Notes: generated by a model from the sequence alone, not told the origin. A DNA stretch of 64,000 nt from Armatimonadota bacterium (GCA_025062195.1 JANXAS010000007.1:1-64000), one strand, 5' to 3'. Counted from the stretch's first letter, positions 36,701 to 47,513 are shown. A program made the numbers and translations.

Positions 36701-39700
36701 CGCCGGTGTTAAGCAAATCCTTTCGGTCAATGCGTTCCATATTGATATCCAACCAGAGCTGTTCAAATATGCGATAGCCAATGGCAATGCGAAATGAATT
36801 CTGCGCATAGCCCCCGATTCCCCTGTTTTTAGCGTGCACAAGCGTGCCCATAAGTTCAAGCCGTCTGCTAAGCCTATATGTGGCATCAAGCGTTATACTC
36901 GCAAATGTGTTGTTAAGTTGACCCGGCTCTTCAGGCGAAACTTGTTGCGTGCTCTCACTGCTTAGCACATTCCAATAGAGCGATGTGTTAAGCCTGCTGC
37001 CTGCGTATTGCATACCCACGCCATAGATGGTTGTAAACGAATCGCTGCTCGGTTGAAGGAAAGATTGCTTCTGACGACAAAATTGCCCCGTGAGCATTAA
37101 CCTCTGCGAGAGTTGATAGCCAAATTGTAAGCTGTAATCCGTGCCGCCATAATCGGCTATGAAGCTTGAGCCATGAGCCAATTGGCGTGACCATTGGCAC
37201 AGCAGGCTCAATCGGCTGCTCGGCTGCCAATCAAGCGATGCCACAGTTACAACGGATTTGTTCCTTGCAGATGCAATTGTTGAGCCTGAACCACCATCGG
37301 TTTGGCGAGTGCGCCATTCACCGCCATAATTAAATGGCTCACTCGTCATCCCTCCATAATATCCAATGGCGCTAATTCCACCCAAGCCAGTTATTGGGCG
37401 CTGCGCCGCACCGAATGTCCCATACCCACCAAGACCCGTCAATGTGCCCCCATAGTGAGCGCCACCGATGTCGTATGCCCCGAAGGTGTATGGCAAACCG
37501 CTGTATGCGCCTGACGCACCGCCGATAATGAAAGAACCTATACCAGCACTGCTTGAGCCGATGAGTATGTTATGCGATAGGGAGAGGCGCAGCGAACGAG
37601 ATGGTTGAAAGCTTGCACCAAGTAAAAGATTGGATGCATTACTGGACTGAGAGCCGCTCGCCGACCTGTTTGATGACCAATCGGCGCTAAGGAAGAGCCT
37701 CTCAGATGGCTCAAACTTCAGGCTGAGCCTGCAAAGTGTTGTTCTCGTGCGTCTTGCGTTGCTTGTGCTGCCTCCCTGCAAAGCCATTTTACCGTCGCTC
37801 AGTTGCGAAGCGCCGTAAATGGGGCTTGAAGAGGTGCCGTAAGTTGATGATTGTGCGCCAGCAGCGCCGCTTAAGTATGATTGTAAATTGCTCTCATAAG
37901 CTGCATCAATGCTCCATCGCTTGTGGCGATATGAGAGAAGTGCCGAGGTGCTCGCATATTCGTTGCTGTTGCTTTTGCTGCCAAAGCTGAAGCGCTGATG
38001 CGCCAAACGAAGCGATGGCAAATTCGGTTTGTCAAACGAGAGCGCAACCGATAGCCGCTTACTGCCCGTGGGAGACGAAATCCCGCCGAATGCGCCAACG
38101 ATGTATGAGGTGTTTGCATTCACCCAATGTGATGTGAGCACTATGTGTGGCGTGAAGCGATGTATAAGGCTCGCCTCAAACCCAGATTCGTTTTGATAAA
38201 AGTCGGCGTTCTCAATCTTTGCAAATCCGGGCGTTACCTTGAGCAAGCGCAACGACAATTCTGTCCTAACCGCGCCGAATCGCGTTTCCCCGTAAGGCTC
38301 GCCCAGCATCGCGCCCCATCGTCGGCGCTCAGCAATGGGATTAAGTGGCTGTGTAGTCCTTGTGCGAGACCGCAGTGTTGCATGAGATTCAAACGGATTA
38401 TCGCCGATAGCGTCCCTTTCATAATGCTGCACTTCACTTGCCAGTTCTGAACCTGCACTCGCTGCAGGGTTATCAGCAATCCTCAACTTGCCATCCGCAT
38501 CACCCAAATCATCCCATTCACTTACGCCGCTCAAATTATCCACCTCAACCTCACTTGAGCGCCTGTTCACTTCAGCTTGTTGTGGAATCGGATTAACACG
38601 CTCACCCAGCTGATTCGCTCCCGAAGCTCCACCCCCTTGCTCCACTTGCGCTTTCAAACTGCCGAATGTGAACTTTGAAGCGACTTCAATTGCAGTGCCA
38701 CTGCGAGCCGGTCCGCTGCTGCGCGCTAATTGAAGACTCACTTCGCCGAACCGCCCAAGTGATATATCAGCATCCAACCCAATAACTCTATGCTGCCCAA
38801 TGGCTGCACCGTGCGATATACGCTGCAGATACTCAACGGCGATTATAGCGCCAACTGGGACTGGTCGGACAAATGTTATTAAGCCGCTGATGTAGTTGAT
38901 GATATAGTCACGGTTGCGCTCCTGAAGGATACCGTTAACACTCACGAGTTCGCTTCCCTCAATTATCGGGCGCTGGCTGAGCTGAAATGGTCCGACAGTG
39001 TTTGAACCCAAAAATTCCTCCCTCCGCCTGACGCCGTCATAGCTGCTATGCCTTTGGACCGCACCTTGTGTCATGAAGGAAACACCAAAGCGTGTGCGAC
39101 TGCCGGCACGCCAGTTTAATCTTGCGCCCCAAAAGCGCCCTATGCCCTCGCCCGGATGGGCAGCTTCGTATGTGACGATGATGGTTGAAGTCGGAGGTAT
39201 TACTGTCGCCCCTAAGAATGTGAGCATGCCTGTGTCATAATCAATTTGATAATCCTCGCCGCGCTTCATCTGGCGCATGTCAACGAGCACTTGCTCACTG
39301 CCTTCAATTATTGGGCTGCTGCTCAAGAAGAAAGGTCCAGCAGTGTTGTTCCCTTGAATTGCATCCCTTTTGATCTGTGACTTACCCTCGGCAGTCACTA
39401 TGACAAGTTCATTACCTGTGGCTGAGCTTCCCCCGATGCTGTAAACACTTTCAGCCTTTCCATCAAGCGAATAACGAAGCTCAAAGCCCCTTATCCAACG
39501 GGTAAGAGAGGCAAATCTATTTCCAGCGATTGATAGGCTCATATCACCGTATCTGAAAAGGAAGTTGCCCATCGGATACTCAAGGATGAATGTGTTTGAC
39601 CTCGGACTATAAGACGGCGCGTTGAATTGTGCTCGCACACGCAGCTTGCCCAGAATCGGTCCTTCAACAGCGACCGATGAGTAGTAGTGAAGCGATTTTG

Positions 39701-40190
39701 CAATGCCATAGTTCTCTTGAACGAATGCAGTTCTTCCAGCGCTGCTAAATGTCTTCACATTGTGGATGTTATAGGAGAGTAAAGCTGTGCCGCGAACTTG
39801 CAACTTGCGCCGACCGCTGCTTTGTGGCTGTGATTTGCTCTCGGGCTTTATCATTAATTTCGGCTCCGAAGGCGCATCCTCAAGTTGTGGCGGCAAGGCT
39901 ATGCGCCACGAATTAAGCTGTTCATCTTCTACCTTTGGCATCGGCTGCGCTTTAATCATCCTGCTCGGTTGGCTGTCAACTTGATTCATCCTGCTGAGCT
40001 TTATCTCGCCATCCGAAATCCGGTCTTCAGTTTGTCCGCCGCCAACATCGGCTGTAGCGGTTTGCTCATTCCCATCCCCGGCATGCGCTTCCAAAGAGGC
40101 GCTAAACCAACACAAGAGAAACATCAGCATAAACATGGCTATGCGAACCTTAAGGAACAATGCCGGCGCTGTAGTTTGACTTTCGCTCAC
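36651..40190 (-). CDS. Large predicted outer-membrane beta-barrel protein with internal repeat
   Basis: A 1179-residue protein with an N-terminal signal peptide (FMLMFLLCWFSASLEAHA) and a long body of alternating short strands rich in Ser, Gly, Tyr and Arg, ending in Phe (SFQLRGTF), as in outer-membrane barrels. Two copies of a ~60-residue unit are visible (GPFFLSSSPIIEGSEQVLVD...GEDYQIDYDTGMLTFL and GPFQLSQRPIIEGSELVSVN...DYIINYISGLITFV). A Gly/Tyr-rich segment around 860-930 follows. Start GTG 40190 with GGGTGA 6 nt upstream. Probably a surface protein or secretion pore partnered with the lipoproteins around it; no family assigned. Confidence 0.78.
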   Translation of the reverse strand: MSESQTTAPALFLKVRIAMFMLMFLLCWFSASLEAHAGDGNEQTATADVGGGQTEDRISDGEIKLSRMNQVDSQPSRMIKAQPMPKVEDEQLNSWRIALPPQLEDAPSEPKLMIKPESKSQPQSSGRRKLQVRGTALLSYNIHNVKTFSSAGRTAFVQENYGIAKSLHYYSSVAVEGPILGKLRVRAQFNAPSYSPRSNTFILEYPMGNFLFRYGDMSLSIAGNRFASLTRWIRGFELRYSLDGKAESVYSIGGSSATGNELVIVTAEGKSQIKRDAIQGNNTAGPFFLSSSPIIEGSEQVLVDMRQMKRGEDYQIDYDTGMLTFLGATVIPPTSTIIVTYEAAHPGEGIGRFWGARLNWRAGSRTRFGVSFMTQGAVQRHSSYDGVRRREEFLGSNTVGPFQLSQRPIIEGSELVSVNGILQERNRDYIINYISGLITFVRPVPVGAIIAVEYLQRISHGAAIGQHRVIGLDADISLGRFGEVSLQLARSSGPARSGTAIEVASKFTFGSLKAQVEQGGGASGANQLGERVNPIPQQAEVNRRSSEVEVDNLSGVSEWDDLGDADGKLRIADNPAASAGSELASEVQHYERDAIGDNPFESHATLRSRTRTTQPLNPIAERRRWGAMLGEPYGETRFGAVRTELSLRLLKVTPGFAKIENADFYQNESGFEASLIHRFTPHIVLTSHWVNANTSYIVGAFGGISSPTGSKRLSVALSFDKPNLPSLRLAHQRFSFGSKSNSNEYASTSALLSYRHKRWSIDAAYESNLQSYLSGAAGAQSSTYGTSSSPIYGASQLSDGKMALQGGSTSNARRTRTTLCRLSLKFEPSERLFLSADWSSNRSASGSQSSNASNLLLGASFQPSRSLRLSLSHNILIGSSSAGIGSFIIGGASGAYSGLPYTFGAYDIGGAHYGGTLTGLGGYGTFGAAQRPITGLGGISAIGYYGGMTSEPFNYGGEWRTRQTDGGSGSTIASARNKSVVTVASLDWQPSSRLSLLCQWSRQLAHGSSFIADYGGTDYSLQFGYQLSQRLMLTGQFCRQKQSFLQPSSDSFTTIYGVGMQYAGSRLNTSLYWNVLSSESTQQVSPEEPGQLNNTFASITLDATYRLSRRLELMGTLVHAKNRGIGGYAQNSFRIAIGYRIFEQLWLDINMERIDRKDLLNTGGDYKATVVSFQLRGTF

Positions 40191-40309
40191 AGGCACTCAC
40201 CCAACGCTCTTAAAGGCGCTTATTAACCCACACTACTTTAGTTGCCCATCATGCCGTCCATAAAAACACTACCCACTATGCGCAAACATGCCAAACGCAA
40301 CAAATGGCA

Positions 40310-41404
40310 TCACTGTCTGTCCACTCTTATTGGCGCTGTCACAATGAACCTTGGCGACCAAGCGGCTGCAATCGCGCTTTTGCCATCAGCCGATATAAGC
40401 GAGGCTTTTGCCTTCACAGCCGGCATGTGTGCCCTCGGAACGCATTCAAGCTCAACATCAAAATCCTGTGGCTCAATCCCAGACCTCGTGACCGTCAGGC
40501 ACGCCTCCGCAAGTGGAATTGTGTATCTTCCTGACTGCGTCCCACCGAGCAGCTCAACCTTCAAGAGTGCCTTGTCAGCGGACTCAAGCGAACAGCGCAC
40601 CCTGAATTTCAACTTCACCGTCAAATCAGCCACAATCTCTGTCCCGAATGGCGGCTCCGAACTGACAAAGATAATTTCATCTCTAACCACACCAGTTGAA
40701 TATGCGGCAGTGTCGGCAGCGCATGCTGCCGCTTCTTGTCCCGCAAACAGCGCAGCAACAAGCCAAACACGCCCGCTCACATTTTGCGGTATGACAATTT
40801 GCCTGCCGAATGGGACGATACGTTCACCGGCAGTTGCTGATATCCTGCTCAGGTTGCCATCAAGAATTTGTTTGCCAGCTTCATCAACGATGAAGATATA
40901 AATTGTGCCCCAGCGGGCATTGCGCAACACATATTGTATTTTCCCGCTCATGAACACTGGCTTGCCGCACTCAATTCTTGTCCCCTCTGGCGGCGACACT
41001 TCAACGAAGCGTATCATGTCAGGTTCATACTTTGTGTCACGCACAAGTGTAAGGTCAACCCCGCTTGTCACCTTGCCATCTTTCACTTGAACATTCGTGC
41101 GCACAGCCTTACGGTATCCAGGTAAAGCAGCCACAACGGCATATGTCCCCTTTGGCAAACCCGAGATGGTATATTGCCCCTGCTCATCTGTGAATGTCGC
41201 ACTCATCAAGCCCTCAACATAGACGATAGCCTTTGGGAGTGGCACTCCATCCTCATCAAGGACGGCACCGCAAATTTTACCGGTGCCGGTGAGTAGCGTT
41301 AATGGGCTGCGCCTTTTGCCCTTACATCCGCATAGGGAGAAAAGGAGCATGGTCGCAATGGATATGCACAACACTGTCCCCCAGCCCTTTCTTAACGGCT
41401 TCAT
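40310..41404 (-). CDS. Lipoprotein with N-terminal carboxypeptidase-regulatory-like domain
   Basis: A 364-residue protein with signal peptide and lipobox (LFSLCGC). One beta-sandwich follows (KICGAVLDEDGVPLPKAIVYVEG...GQYTISGLPKGTYAVVAALPGYRKA), then a longer all-beta region with no recognised family. Start ATG 41404, 14 bp after the archease stop. First of the envelope genes read after gyrA-archease, and 119 bp before the barrel gene. Confidence 0.82.
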   Translation of the reverse strand: MKPLRKGWGTVLCISIATMLLFSLCGCKGKRRSPLTLLTGTGKICGAVLDEDGVPLPKAIVYVEGLMSATFTDEQGQYTISGLPKGTYAVVAALPGYRKAVRTNVQVKDGKVTSGVDLTLVRDTKYEPDMIRFVEVSPPEGTRIECGKPVFMSGKIQYVLRNARWGTIYIFIVDEAGKQILDGNLSRISATAGERIVPFGRQIVIPQNVSGRVWLVAALFAGQEAAACAADTAAYSTGVVRDEIIFVSSEPPFGTEIVADLTVKLKFRVRCSLESADKALLKVELLGGTQSGRYTIPLAEACLTVTRSGIEPQDFDVELECVPRAHMPAVKAKASLISADGKSAIAAAWSPRFIVTAPIRVDRQ

Positions 41405-41418
41405 TTTTCAACCACCCC

Positions 41419-41874
41419 TCACACATCAAAGATGACTTGCGCCCTCCACCCATCAGCATGCTGCTCAACCTTGAGACCGTGATATGTAACAGCTTTAATG
41501 TCACCGTGCAATTCCGCTTCCGTCTCTGACACCGGTTCTCCAAACGCTGTAGCCCTCAACTTGAAATGTCTCCCGCCTTGCTCGTCCACAAACTCGCCCA
41601 ATTCCTCAACTTTCAAATCCCTGAAGATAAGCCCATGGGCATCATGTTGGAAGAGCAATTCACGCAACAAAGCCATAAGTAATGTTTCGTGATCGTTGGC
41701 TTCAACTTCAATTCTAACAGATTGACTTGGTTTTACAGCTTCAACATCGGCGATAATGCTAAACATGCCCACGGATACACTCTCAAGTAAGCTCTCAAGC
41801 GAATCGCCGTATGCAATAACGCCGCTATCGGCAGTGTGCTCAAGGAACTCAAACCGCCTACCCTTTAACCTCAC
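41419..41874 (-). CDS. Archease
   Basis: A 151-residue archease, known as an activator of RtcB-type RNA ligase and linked to RNA repair and tRNA splicing. Typical N-terminal [16 protein letters not shown], with conserved acidic residues, and C-terminal [14 protein letters not shown]. The gene overlaps the end of gyrA. GTG 41874 has AGGTGA about 8 nt upstream and is preferred to the track's GTG 41886. No rtcB is present in this window. Confidence 0.92.
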   Translation of the reverse strand: MRLKGRRFEFLEHTADSGVIAYGDSLESLLESVSVGMFSIIADVEAVKPSQSVRIEVEANDHETLLMALLRELLFQHDAHGLIFRDLKVEELGEFVDEQGGRHFKLRATAFGEPVSETEAELHGDIKAVTYHGLKVEQHADGWRAQVIFDV

Positions 41875-44329
41875 CGCTGCTTTCACCTACCCCGCTATTG
41901 CTGCCTACAACTAATGCTGCATCAACAACTTTATCATCCGGATCCAACCTCATTAACCGTATGCCCTGTGCAGCCCTGCCGCTCAAAGAGATCGCTTTAA
42001 CTTGCTGTCGTATCAGGATGCCCTTCGCCGTAATGAGAAGCACCTCATCATCCTCGCGAACCGTATGTAACGAAACGAGCTTACCGTTGCGCTCGCTCAC
42101 CTTGATCCCGATGACACCCTTTCCACCCCTCCCTATGCGTTTGAGCTGATCAAGCCTTGTGCGCTTCCCAAAGCCCATCTCGGTGACAAGCAACATCTCT
42201 GTTGTATCAGATTCAACAACATCCATCGCAGCGACCGTATCATCATGGCGCAATTTGATGCCTCTTATACCGCCAGCTTGTCTACCCATTGGGCGAACTT
42301 CTTGCTCCGAGAACCTTATCACCATTCCGCCGGTTGTTGCGAGGATGATATCCCGTCCGCCATCCGTCCAGCGCGCCCAACAGAGTTCATCACCTTCATC
42401 AAGCTTTATCGCCTGAACGCCCCTTGACAGCCTTGTCTGGAATTGCTCAAGCGGCGTCTTTTTAACCAAGCCCATCTTTGTGCACATGAACAGATAACCA
42501 CCTATATCAAACCTTGGTATGGGGACTGTAGCCACAATCCTTTCACCATCATCAAGCTGTATCAGGTTGACTATTGGTGTTCCACGAGCCTGCCTTGATG
42601 CTACAGGGACTTCATACGCTTTGAGCTGATAGCACTTGCCCTTGTTGGTGAAGAAGAGAATTGTATGATGTGTTGTCGCAACGAATATGTGTGAGACGAT
42701 ATCCTCTTCCTTCTTTGTCAGGGCAAGCAAGCCTCTTCCGCCGCGCTTTTGGACCCTGTATGTGCTAAGCGGCACACGCTTTATGTAGCCATCCCTCGTT
42801 ATCGTGACGACAAGGTCCTGCAAATCAATTAAGTCCTCAAGCGACGCTTCTTCCGGTTCCTCTGGGATAAGAACCGTCCTTCTTGGGTCGCCATATTTGC
42901 CCTTCAGTTCCTTGAGTTCCCCTTTGATGACTTCCATAAGCTGTCTTGGATGGCGTAGCAATCCTCTCAGGTATTCAATCTGCTTGATGAGCTCACGATA
43001 TTCATCCTTTAAAGCCTGTTGGTCAAGCCTTGTCAACCTCCCGAGCGGCATCTCAAGAACGGCATTTGCCTGTTGCTCTGTCAACTTGAACCTGCTCATG
43101 AGCTTACTTCTCGCTTCATTTCTATCCGCCGACTTTCGTATCAACCTTATTGCTTCCTCAATTCGTTGAGCCACCGCTCTTAAGCCCTCAACTATGTGGG
43201 CACGCTCCTCAGCCTGTCTAAGTTCAAATTCCGTCCGCCTGCGCACAACTTGCTTCCTATGCTCAATGAAGCGCAGCAGCAACTCCTTCAAGCTCAACAC
43301 CTTCGGTTGATTGTCAACGAGCGCCAGCATGATAATTCCGTATGTTGTTCTCAAGCTTGTGTGCTTGTAAAGTTTGTTTAAGATGACCCTCGCATTTGCA
43401 TCCCTGCGCAGCTCAACAACGACTCTCATACCTGTGCGGTCTGTCTCATCGTTTACATCCGTAATCCCTTCAAGCTTTCGCTCCCTTACAAGGTTAGCTA
43501 TTTGAACTATCAAAGCCTCTTTGCTCACCTGATATGGCAGCTCAGTTATGACTATCCCAGTTCTGCCGCCCTCAAGCATTTCTATCGTTGCGCGCCCTTG
43601 AATCGTTATCGTTCCCCTTCCAGTCGTGTATGCTTGCTTTAGCCCTTTTGCTCCGAGCACGATTCCACCCGTCGGGAAATCCGGACCGGGAAGGAAGCGC
43701 ATTATCTCGTCAATGCCAGCATTAGGGTTGTCTATAAGCAGTATGAGCGCATCAACCACCTCGCTCAGGTTATGCGGCGGTATATTTGTCGCCATGGCAA
43801 CGGCAATGCCAGTGGCACCGTTTATGAGCAAGTTTGGGACTTTTGAAGGCAACACAACTGGCTCACGATGCTTCTCATCGTAGTTTGGTCGGAAGTCAAC
43901 CGTGTCCTTCTCAATGTCCCCGAGCATCTCCATCGCTATTTGAGAGAGCCTGCATTCGGTATATCTCATTGCAGCAGGCGGGTCACCATCTATGCTTCCG
44001 AAGTTTCCATGCCCATCAATTAGCGGATAGCGGGTGTTAAAGTCCTGAGCCATGCGCACAAGCGCATCGTAAATTGGAGCATCACCATGCGGGTGATACT
44101 TCTTCATCACCTCACCAACAACAGCAGCGCATTTCTCCCTCGGTCTGTCCGGGAACATGCGCTGCTCATACATCGCATATAGGATGCGCCTTTGGACCGG
44201 CTTTAAGCCGTCACGGACATCGGGGAGAGCGCGGCTCACTATGACGCTCATAGCATATCTCATGTAAGATGTGCGCATCTCATCAACGATGCTCGTTGGA
44301 ATTATCTCCCTTGCAATTGTCGCAGACAA
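41858..44329 (-). CDS. gyrA: DNA gyrase subunit A
   Basis: Breaks and rejoins DNA to introduce negative supercoils, with GyrB. An 823-residue protein with the catalytic Tyr in [10 protein letters not shown]. The quinolone-region motif [10 protein letters not shown] has Ala-Pro where E. coli has Ser83-Ala84. The GyrA box QKRGGRG separates the breakage-reunion domain from a six-bladed C-terminal propeller and argues for GyrA rather than ParC. Start TTG 44329 sits 7 nt after AGGGGGTGG; the track's TTG 44350 lacks spacing. It overlaps archease by 17 bp; gyrB is not in the window. Confidence 0.95.
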   Translation of the reverse strand: MSATIAREIIPTSIVDEMRTSYMRYAMSVIVSRALPDVRDGLKPVQRRILYAMYEQRMFPDRPREKCAAVVGEVMKKYHPHGDAPIYDALVRMAQDFNTRYPLIDGHGNFGSIDGDPPAAMRYTECRLSQIAMEMLGDIEKDTVDFRPNYDEKHREPVVLPSKVPNLLINGATGIAVAMATNIPPHNLSEVVDALILLIDNPNAGIDEIMRFLPGPDFPTGGIVLGAKGLKQAYTTGRGTITIQGRATIEMLEGGRTGIVITELPYQVSKEALIVQIANLVRERKLEGITDVNDETDRTGMRVVVELRRDANARVILNKLYKHTSLRTTYGIIMLALVDNQPKVLSLKELLLRFIEHRKQVVRRRTEFELRQAEERAHIVEGLRAVAQRIEEAIRLIRKSADRNEARSKLMSRFKLTEQQANAVLEMPLGRLTRLDQQALKDEYRELIKQIEYLRGLLRHPRQLMEVIKGELKELKGKYGDPRRTVLIPEEPEEASLEDLIDLQDLVVTITRDGYIKRVPLSTYRVQKRGGRGLLALTKKEEDIVSHIFVATTHHTILFFTNKGKCYQLKAYEVPVASRQARGTPIVNLIQLDDGERIVATVPIPRFDIGGYLFMCTKMGLVKKTPLEQFQTRLSRGVQAIKLDEGDELCWARWTDGGRDIILATTGGMVIRFSEQEVRPMGRQAGGIRGIKLRHDDTVAAMDVVESDTTEMLLVTEMGFGKRTRLDQLKRIGRGGKGVIGIKVSERNGKLVSLHTVREDDEVLLITAKGILIRQQVKAISLSGRAAQGIRLMRLDPDDKVVDAALVVGSNSGVGESSGEVKG

Positions 44330-44573
44330 ATTTATCCACCCCCTATCCAACTGCGGAGAGTGTTAAAAATATTAAACCACTATCGTCACAGGGATATCGC
44401 TGCGCCGATTAACCCTACTGCAACTAACATGAATAGAGTTCGCTCAGTCAGCATCATTTTTGCAATTTTCAATGGCGAACAATGCCCTCCAACATTGCTT
44501 CCAAGGCGGTTGAAACTGCCCCAAAAGGGGGTTAGCAGTCACCCTTACATTTATTGCGCAACTCACGGTGAGA

Positions 44574-45722
44574 TTACTTGCGCTGCCCAAATGCTCCCTT
44601 CAGCTTCTCAAAGAAGGATTTCTCAGCACCCTTTGGACGGACATTCATACTTGCAGCAAGCTCAAGGAGCAATTTCCTCTGTTGCTGTGTCAGCTGCTTT
44701 GGCACATCCACTTTAACAGTGACATAGAGGTCGCCTTTGCTTCTCCCCTTCAAATCCGGCATGCCCTTATGCGGGATGCGCAGCACTTCATTTGGTTGTG
44801 TTCCTGGCGGAATGACAAGCTCAACACTGCCGTCAAGAGTGGGTATGGTGAGCATATCGCCCAAAGCAGCCTGTGGGAATGTTATCGTCACCTCTGTGAA
44901 AAGGTCTTTCCCCCTTCTTCTGAAGCGCTCATGTGGCGTTATCCGTATTTGGATATATAAGTCGCCGCGCTGCCCACCATACCGACCGGCATTACCTTGC
45001 CCAGGAAGGCGCAACTCCATACCGTCTTCAATACCGGCAGGTATCTCAACCGTAACCGTTTGTGTCTCCTTAGATCTTCCGGTGCCGCCACAACTCTTAC
45101 AAATATCGTCAATCACCTTTCCGCTACCACCACATGCAGGGCATGTGATGCTTGTCACCGACCTAACAAAGCCCCCAAAGCTCATTTGGGAATATGTGAC
45201 ACGCCCACTGCCACCGCACTCCGTGCAGAGGCGCATGCTGCCGCGCTCTGCGCCAGTCCCATTGCAGTTGCTGCAGGTCACAAGCAGTGGCACCTGAATA
45301 TCCTTCACAGCACCGTGATACGCTTCCTCAAGCGTCACAAAAAGCTCAACCGTTACATCCTCACCGCGCTCGGTGCGCCTTTCCCTCCTTGAAGACCTTG
45401 TTCCAGCACCAAAGAACGAATCAAAGATGTCAAACAATTCGCTGAACGGATCGTATGCGCTGAAGTCGCCCCACGAAGGCACAGCCGGTTGGACATCAAC
45501 GCGCCCATAGAGGTCATACATGCGGCGTTTCTCCGGGTCGCTCAAAACATGATACGCCTCGGCGATCTCCTTAAACCGCTCTTCCGCTTCCTTGCGCCTG
45601 TGCGGATTTAAGTCCGGATGCCATTCCTTGGCTAAGCGCTTAAAAGCGCGCTTTATCTCCTCCTGAGTGGCATTTCGTGGCACTCCAAGTATCGCATAAT
45701 AATCCTTGTAATCGCTCGGCAT
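44574..45722 (-). CDS. dnaJ: Chaperone DnaJ
   Basis: Co-chaperone that delivers substrates to DnaK and stimulates its ATPase. J domain with HPD ([12 protein letters not shown]), a Gly/Phe-type linker, four CxxCxGxG zinc-finger repeats ([32 protein letters not shown]) and the C-terminal substrate domains. At 382 residues it is normal. It follows grpE by 32 bp in the same operon; dnaK and hrcA are not adjacent. No CIRCE operator was seen. Confidence 0.98.
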   Translation of the reverse strand: MPSDYKDYYAILGVPRNATQEEIKRAFKRLAKEWHPDLNPHRRKEAEERFKEIAEAYHVLSDPEKRRMYDLYGRVDVQPAVPSWGDFSAYDPFSELFDIFDSFFGAGTRSSRRERRTERGEDVTVELFVTLEEAYHGAVKDIQVPLLVTCSNCNGTGAERGSMRLCTECGGSGRVTYSQMSFGGFVRSVTSITCPACGGSGKVIDDICKSCGGTGRSKETQTVTVEIPAGIEDGMELRLPGQGNAGRYGGQRGDLYIQIRITPHERFRRRGKDLFTEVTITFPQAALGDMLTIPTLDGSVELVIPPGTQPNEVLRIPHKGMPDLKGRSKGDLYVTVKVDVPKQLTQQQRKLLLELAASMNVRPKGAEKSFFEKLKGAFGQRK

Positions 45723-45754
45723 CTTAGGTCAACCCCCGAATGGAAAAACAGCAG

Positions 45755-46495
45755 CTAATTTGACTCATCCCCTGAAGGCGAATCAAGCCCACTAAGCTTA
45801 TCACCCTTTGCAGATGGTGCAACAGCCACTTTTACCTTTGCCGGACGAAGCACTATTTCATCCATCATATAGCCGCGTTGAACTTCTTCAAGTATTGTTC
45901 CCTCTTCAAATTGATCGGTCTCAACTCTTTCAACTGCCTCATGATACTGAGGCTCAAAGTGCTCATTCAAAGTCGGTATAACCCTCACACCAAGTTTATT
46001 GAGGGCGCTGATGAATCTTCTATGAACAAGCTCAATGCCAGTTTTTATCGCCTCCAAATCGGTGGCATCCTTTGCAGCTTCAATTGAGCGCTCAAGGTCA
46101 TCAATCACACACAATAGCTCAACCAATGCTTGTCTCTTACCCTCACGGAAAGCGAAAGCTCTCTCCGACATGACTCTCCGACGCAAGTTCTGGTATTCAG
46201 CAACAGCGCGCAACCACCTATTGCGCAACTCTTCAGCTTCTCGTGTGACTTCCTCCAAACGCTCGCGAAGCTGTTCAACCTCGGCTTGAATGCTTTCAAC
46301 CGTTTGCGCTTCAACTTTCCCCTCACGGGGCATTGGCGCTTGTTCGTTAACTTTAACAGCGTTGGCAGCCTCGTCTTTCTCAGCAAAGGAAAACGCAGTT
46401 AAATTAGCCTCACCGCAAACGGCATCGTTTTGTTTAACATCCGCAGCCCCACCCGATGCGAGTTCATCCTTGCCTTGCTCATCATTGAGCGCCAT
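45755..46495 (-). CDS. grpE: Nucleotide exchange factor GrpE
   Basis: Releases ADP from DnaK. A 246-residue protein with an acidic, disordered N-terminal ~70 residues, a long coiled coil (VEQLRERLEEVTREAEELRNRW), and the four-helix and beta-head region (VIPTLNEHFEPQYHEAVERV, VQRGYMMDEIVLRPAKVKVA). ATG 46495 follows GGAGGAGATGATGTT; the 40 residues upstream in the track have no ribosome site. First gene of a grpE-dnaJ pair. Confidence 0.96.
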   Translation of the reverse strand: MALNDEQGKDELASGGAADVKQNDAVCGEANLTAFSFAEKDEAANAVKVNEQAPMPREGKVEAQTVESIQAEVEQLRERLEEVTREAEELRNRWLRAVAEYQNLRRRVMSERAFAFREGKRQALVELLCVIDDLERSIEAAKDATDLEAIKTGIELVHRRFISALNKLGVRVIPTLNEHFEPQYHEAVERVETDQFEEGTILEEVQRGYMMDEIVLRPAKVKVAVAPSAKGDKLSGLDSPSGDESN

Positions 46496-46991
46496 AACAT
46501 CATCTCCTCCTCGCTTCAAGATTATGTCACTAAGCATGAAATGTGGATGGTAACCGACGCGGGTATGAGAGGTTGCAATGCAGGTAATGCCGATGAACAA
46601 ATTGGGAATTGCCAACTTACATTTTAGCGCATGGCGGCGTGCCGAATCTCAACTGCATGATGCAAACGAACATGTGAAGGGCTAACATCTCACTCAGCCA
46701 AAAAACTTTGTCATCATTCATTCAAGCGAACTCGGTTCCATTACGCATCGCTCTCACTCTGCCGCTTACAATTTGCCCATTGCAACAATACACATTGAAG
46801 AGGAGTTACACATGTTGTTTTGCAAGAGCGGACGGCAGCCCGCCGGATAAATTCCGGAAAAATGGGGCAATTTTTGGGAATGGCGTTAGTGCCCCTCGGA
46901 TAATCAGTTTCGCTCTTTACTTCAATGTTGTTGGTAAGCGTTTCTTTCACAGCCATGCCATGAGCTTTAGCCCATGGTCACTGACGAATCC

Positions 46992-47047
46992 TTTGAGCGC
47001 CGTCCTTAGGCGACGGTGAAAATTTTCGCCAAATCAATTTGGCGCTC
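46992..47047 (+). repeat. Palindromic repeat family R3, copy 1, with adjoining hairpin
   Basis: TTTGAGCGCC...CTTAGGCGACGG resembles the minus-strand reading of the palindrome at 47772-47789 (TTTGAGCGCCATCTTTAGATGGCGG). It is followed by GCCAAAT-CA-ATTTGGC (47028-47043), and the whole is bounded by GAGCGCC and GGCGCTC, themselves inverted repeats. Confidence 0.6.
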
Positions 47048-47192
47048 GTTTGCTTCGTCATCAACCATTGCCTAAAGCCAGTAAATGGATAACTAAGCAC
47101 CAAAAGTTTGTAGCAAAAGGGCGTCGTGAATTATTCATTGTCTATCTGCCTATCTTCTGATTTGCCATTTGCCCATCTTCCGACCTTTCCAA

Positions 47193-47219
47193 TTTCGGCT
47201 CGGCGGTAGCCTCGCCCTC
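47193..47219 (-). repeat. Interspersed repeat R1, copy 1
   Basis: The minus strand reads GGGCGAGGCTACCGCCGAGC followed by CGAAA. Near-identical to the copies at 47558 and 47613. Confidence 0.7.
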
Positions 47220-47224
47220 CCATT

Positions 47225-47266
47225 GGTTCGTAGTAAGGCACGGAGCAAAGCGGAGTGCCGTCAAAA
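47225..47266 (-). repeat. Repeat R2, inverted copy
   Basis: The minus strand reads TTTTGACGGCACTCCGCTTT then GCTCCGTGCCTTACTACGAACC, the same design as the plus-strand tandem units. The stem here is GGCAC/GTGCC where the others have GCCAC/GTGGC, a compensatory pair change. Confidence 0.6.
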
Positions 47267-47330
47267 TGAGTGCAAACTTCAATGCGCAAGTAAAACAGTA
47301 AAACTATGCCATCGCACTTTGCGCCAAGTT

Positions 47331-47475
47331 AACGCCACCACACTTTAGCTTCGTGGCTAACTACGAACCTAAGCGGCTTTTTGACGCCACTACGCTTTAG
47401 CTTCGTGGCTAACTACGAACTTAAACAGCTTTTGACGCCACTTCGCTTTAGCTTCGTGGCTAACTAAGAACCTAA
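47331..47475 (+). repeat. Repeat R2, three tandem units of 51-52 bp
   Basis: Units begin near 47331, 47381 and 47432 and share GCCAC...CTTTAGCTTCGTGGC and then TAACTAcGAAcyTAA. Each carries a GCCAC/GTGGC inverted repeat around a CTTTAGCTT core. Confidence 0.75.
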
Positions 47476-47493
47476 ACAACAAAGTCCTCAGAG

Positions 47494-47513
47494 GGCAAGC
47501 CTACTGGCTTGCC
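47494..47513. repeat. Palindrome R4
   Basis: GGCAAGCC-TACT-GGCTTGCC, a perfect 8-bp stem with a 4-nt loop. There is no T-run after it on either strand, so a terminator role is not evident. Confidence 0.65.

Noticed and set aside
44495-44540. Terminator after dnaJ
   Set aside because: The CCCC/GGGG stem with a T-rich loop is short and lacks a following T-run.
47331-47475. CRISPR array
   Set aside because: The units are contiguous 51-52-bp tandem repeats without unique spacers, and no cas gene is present.
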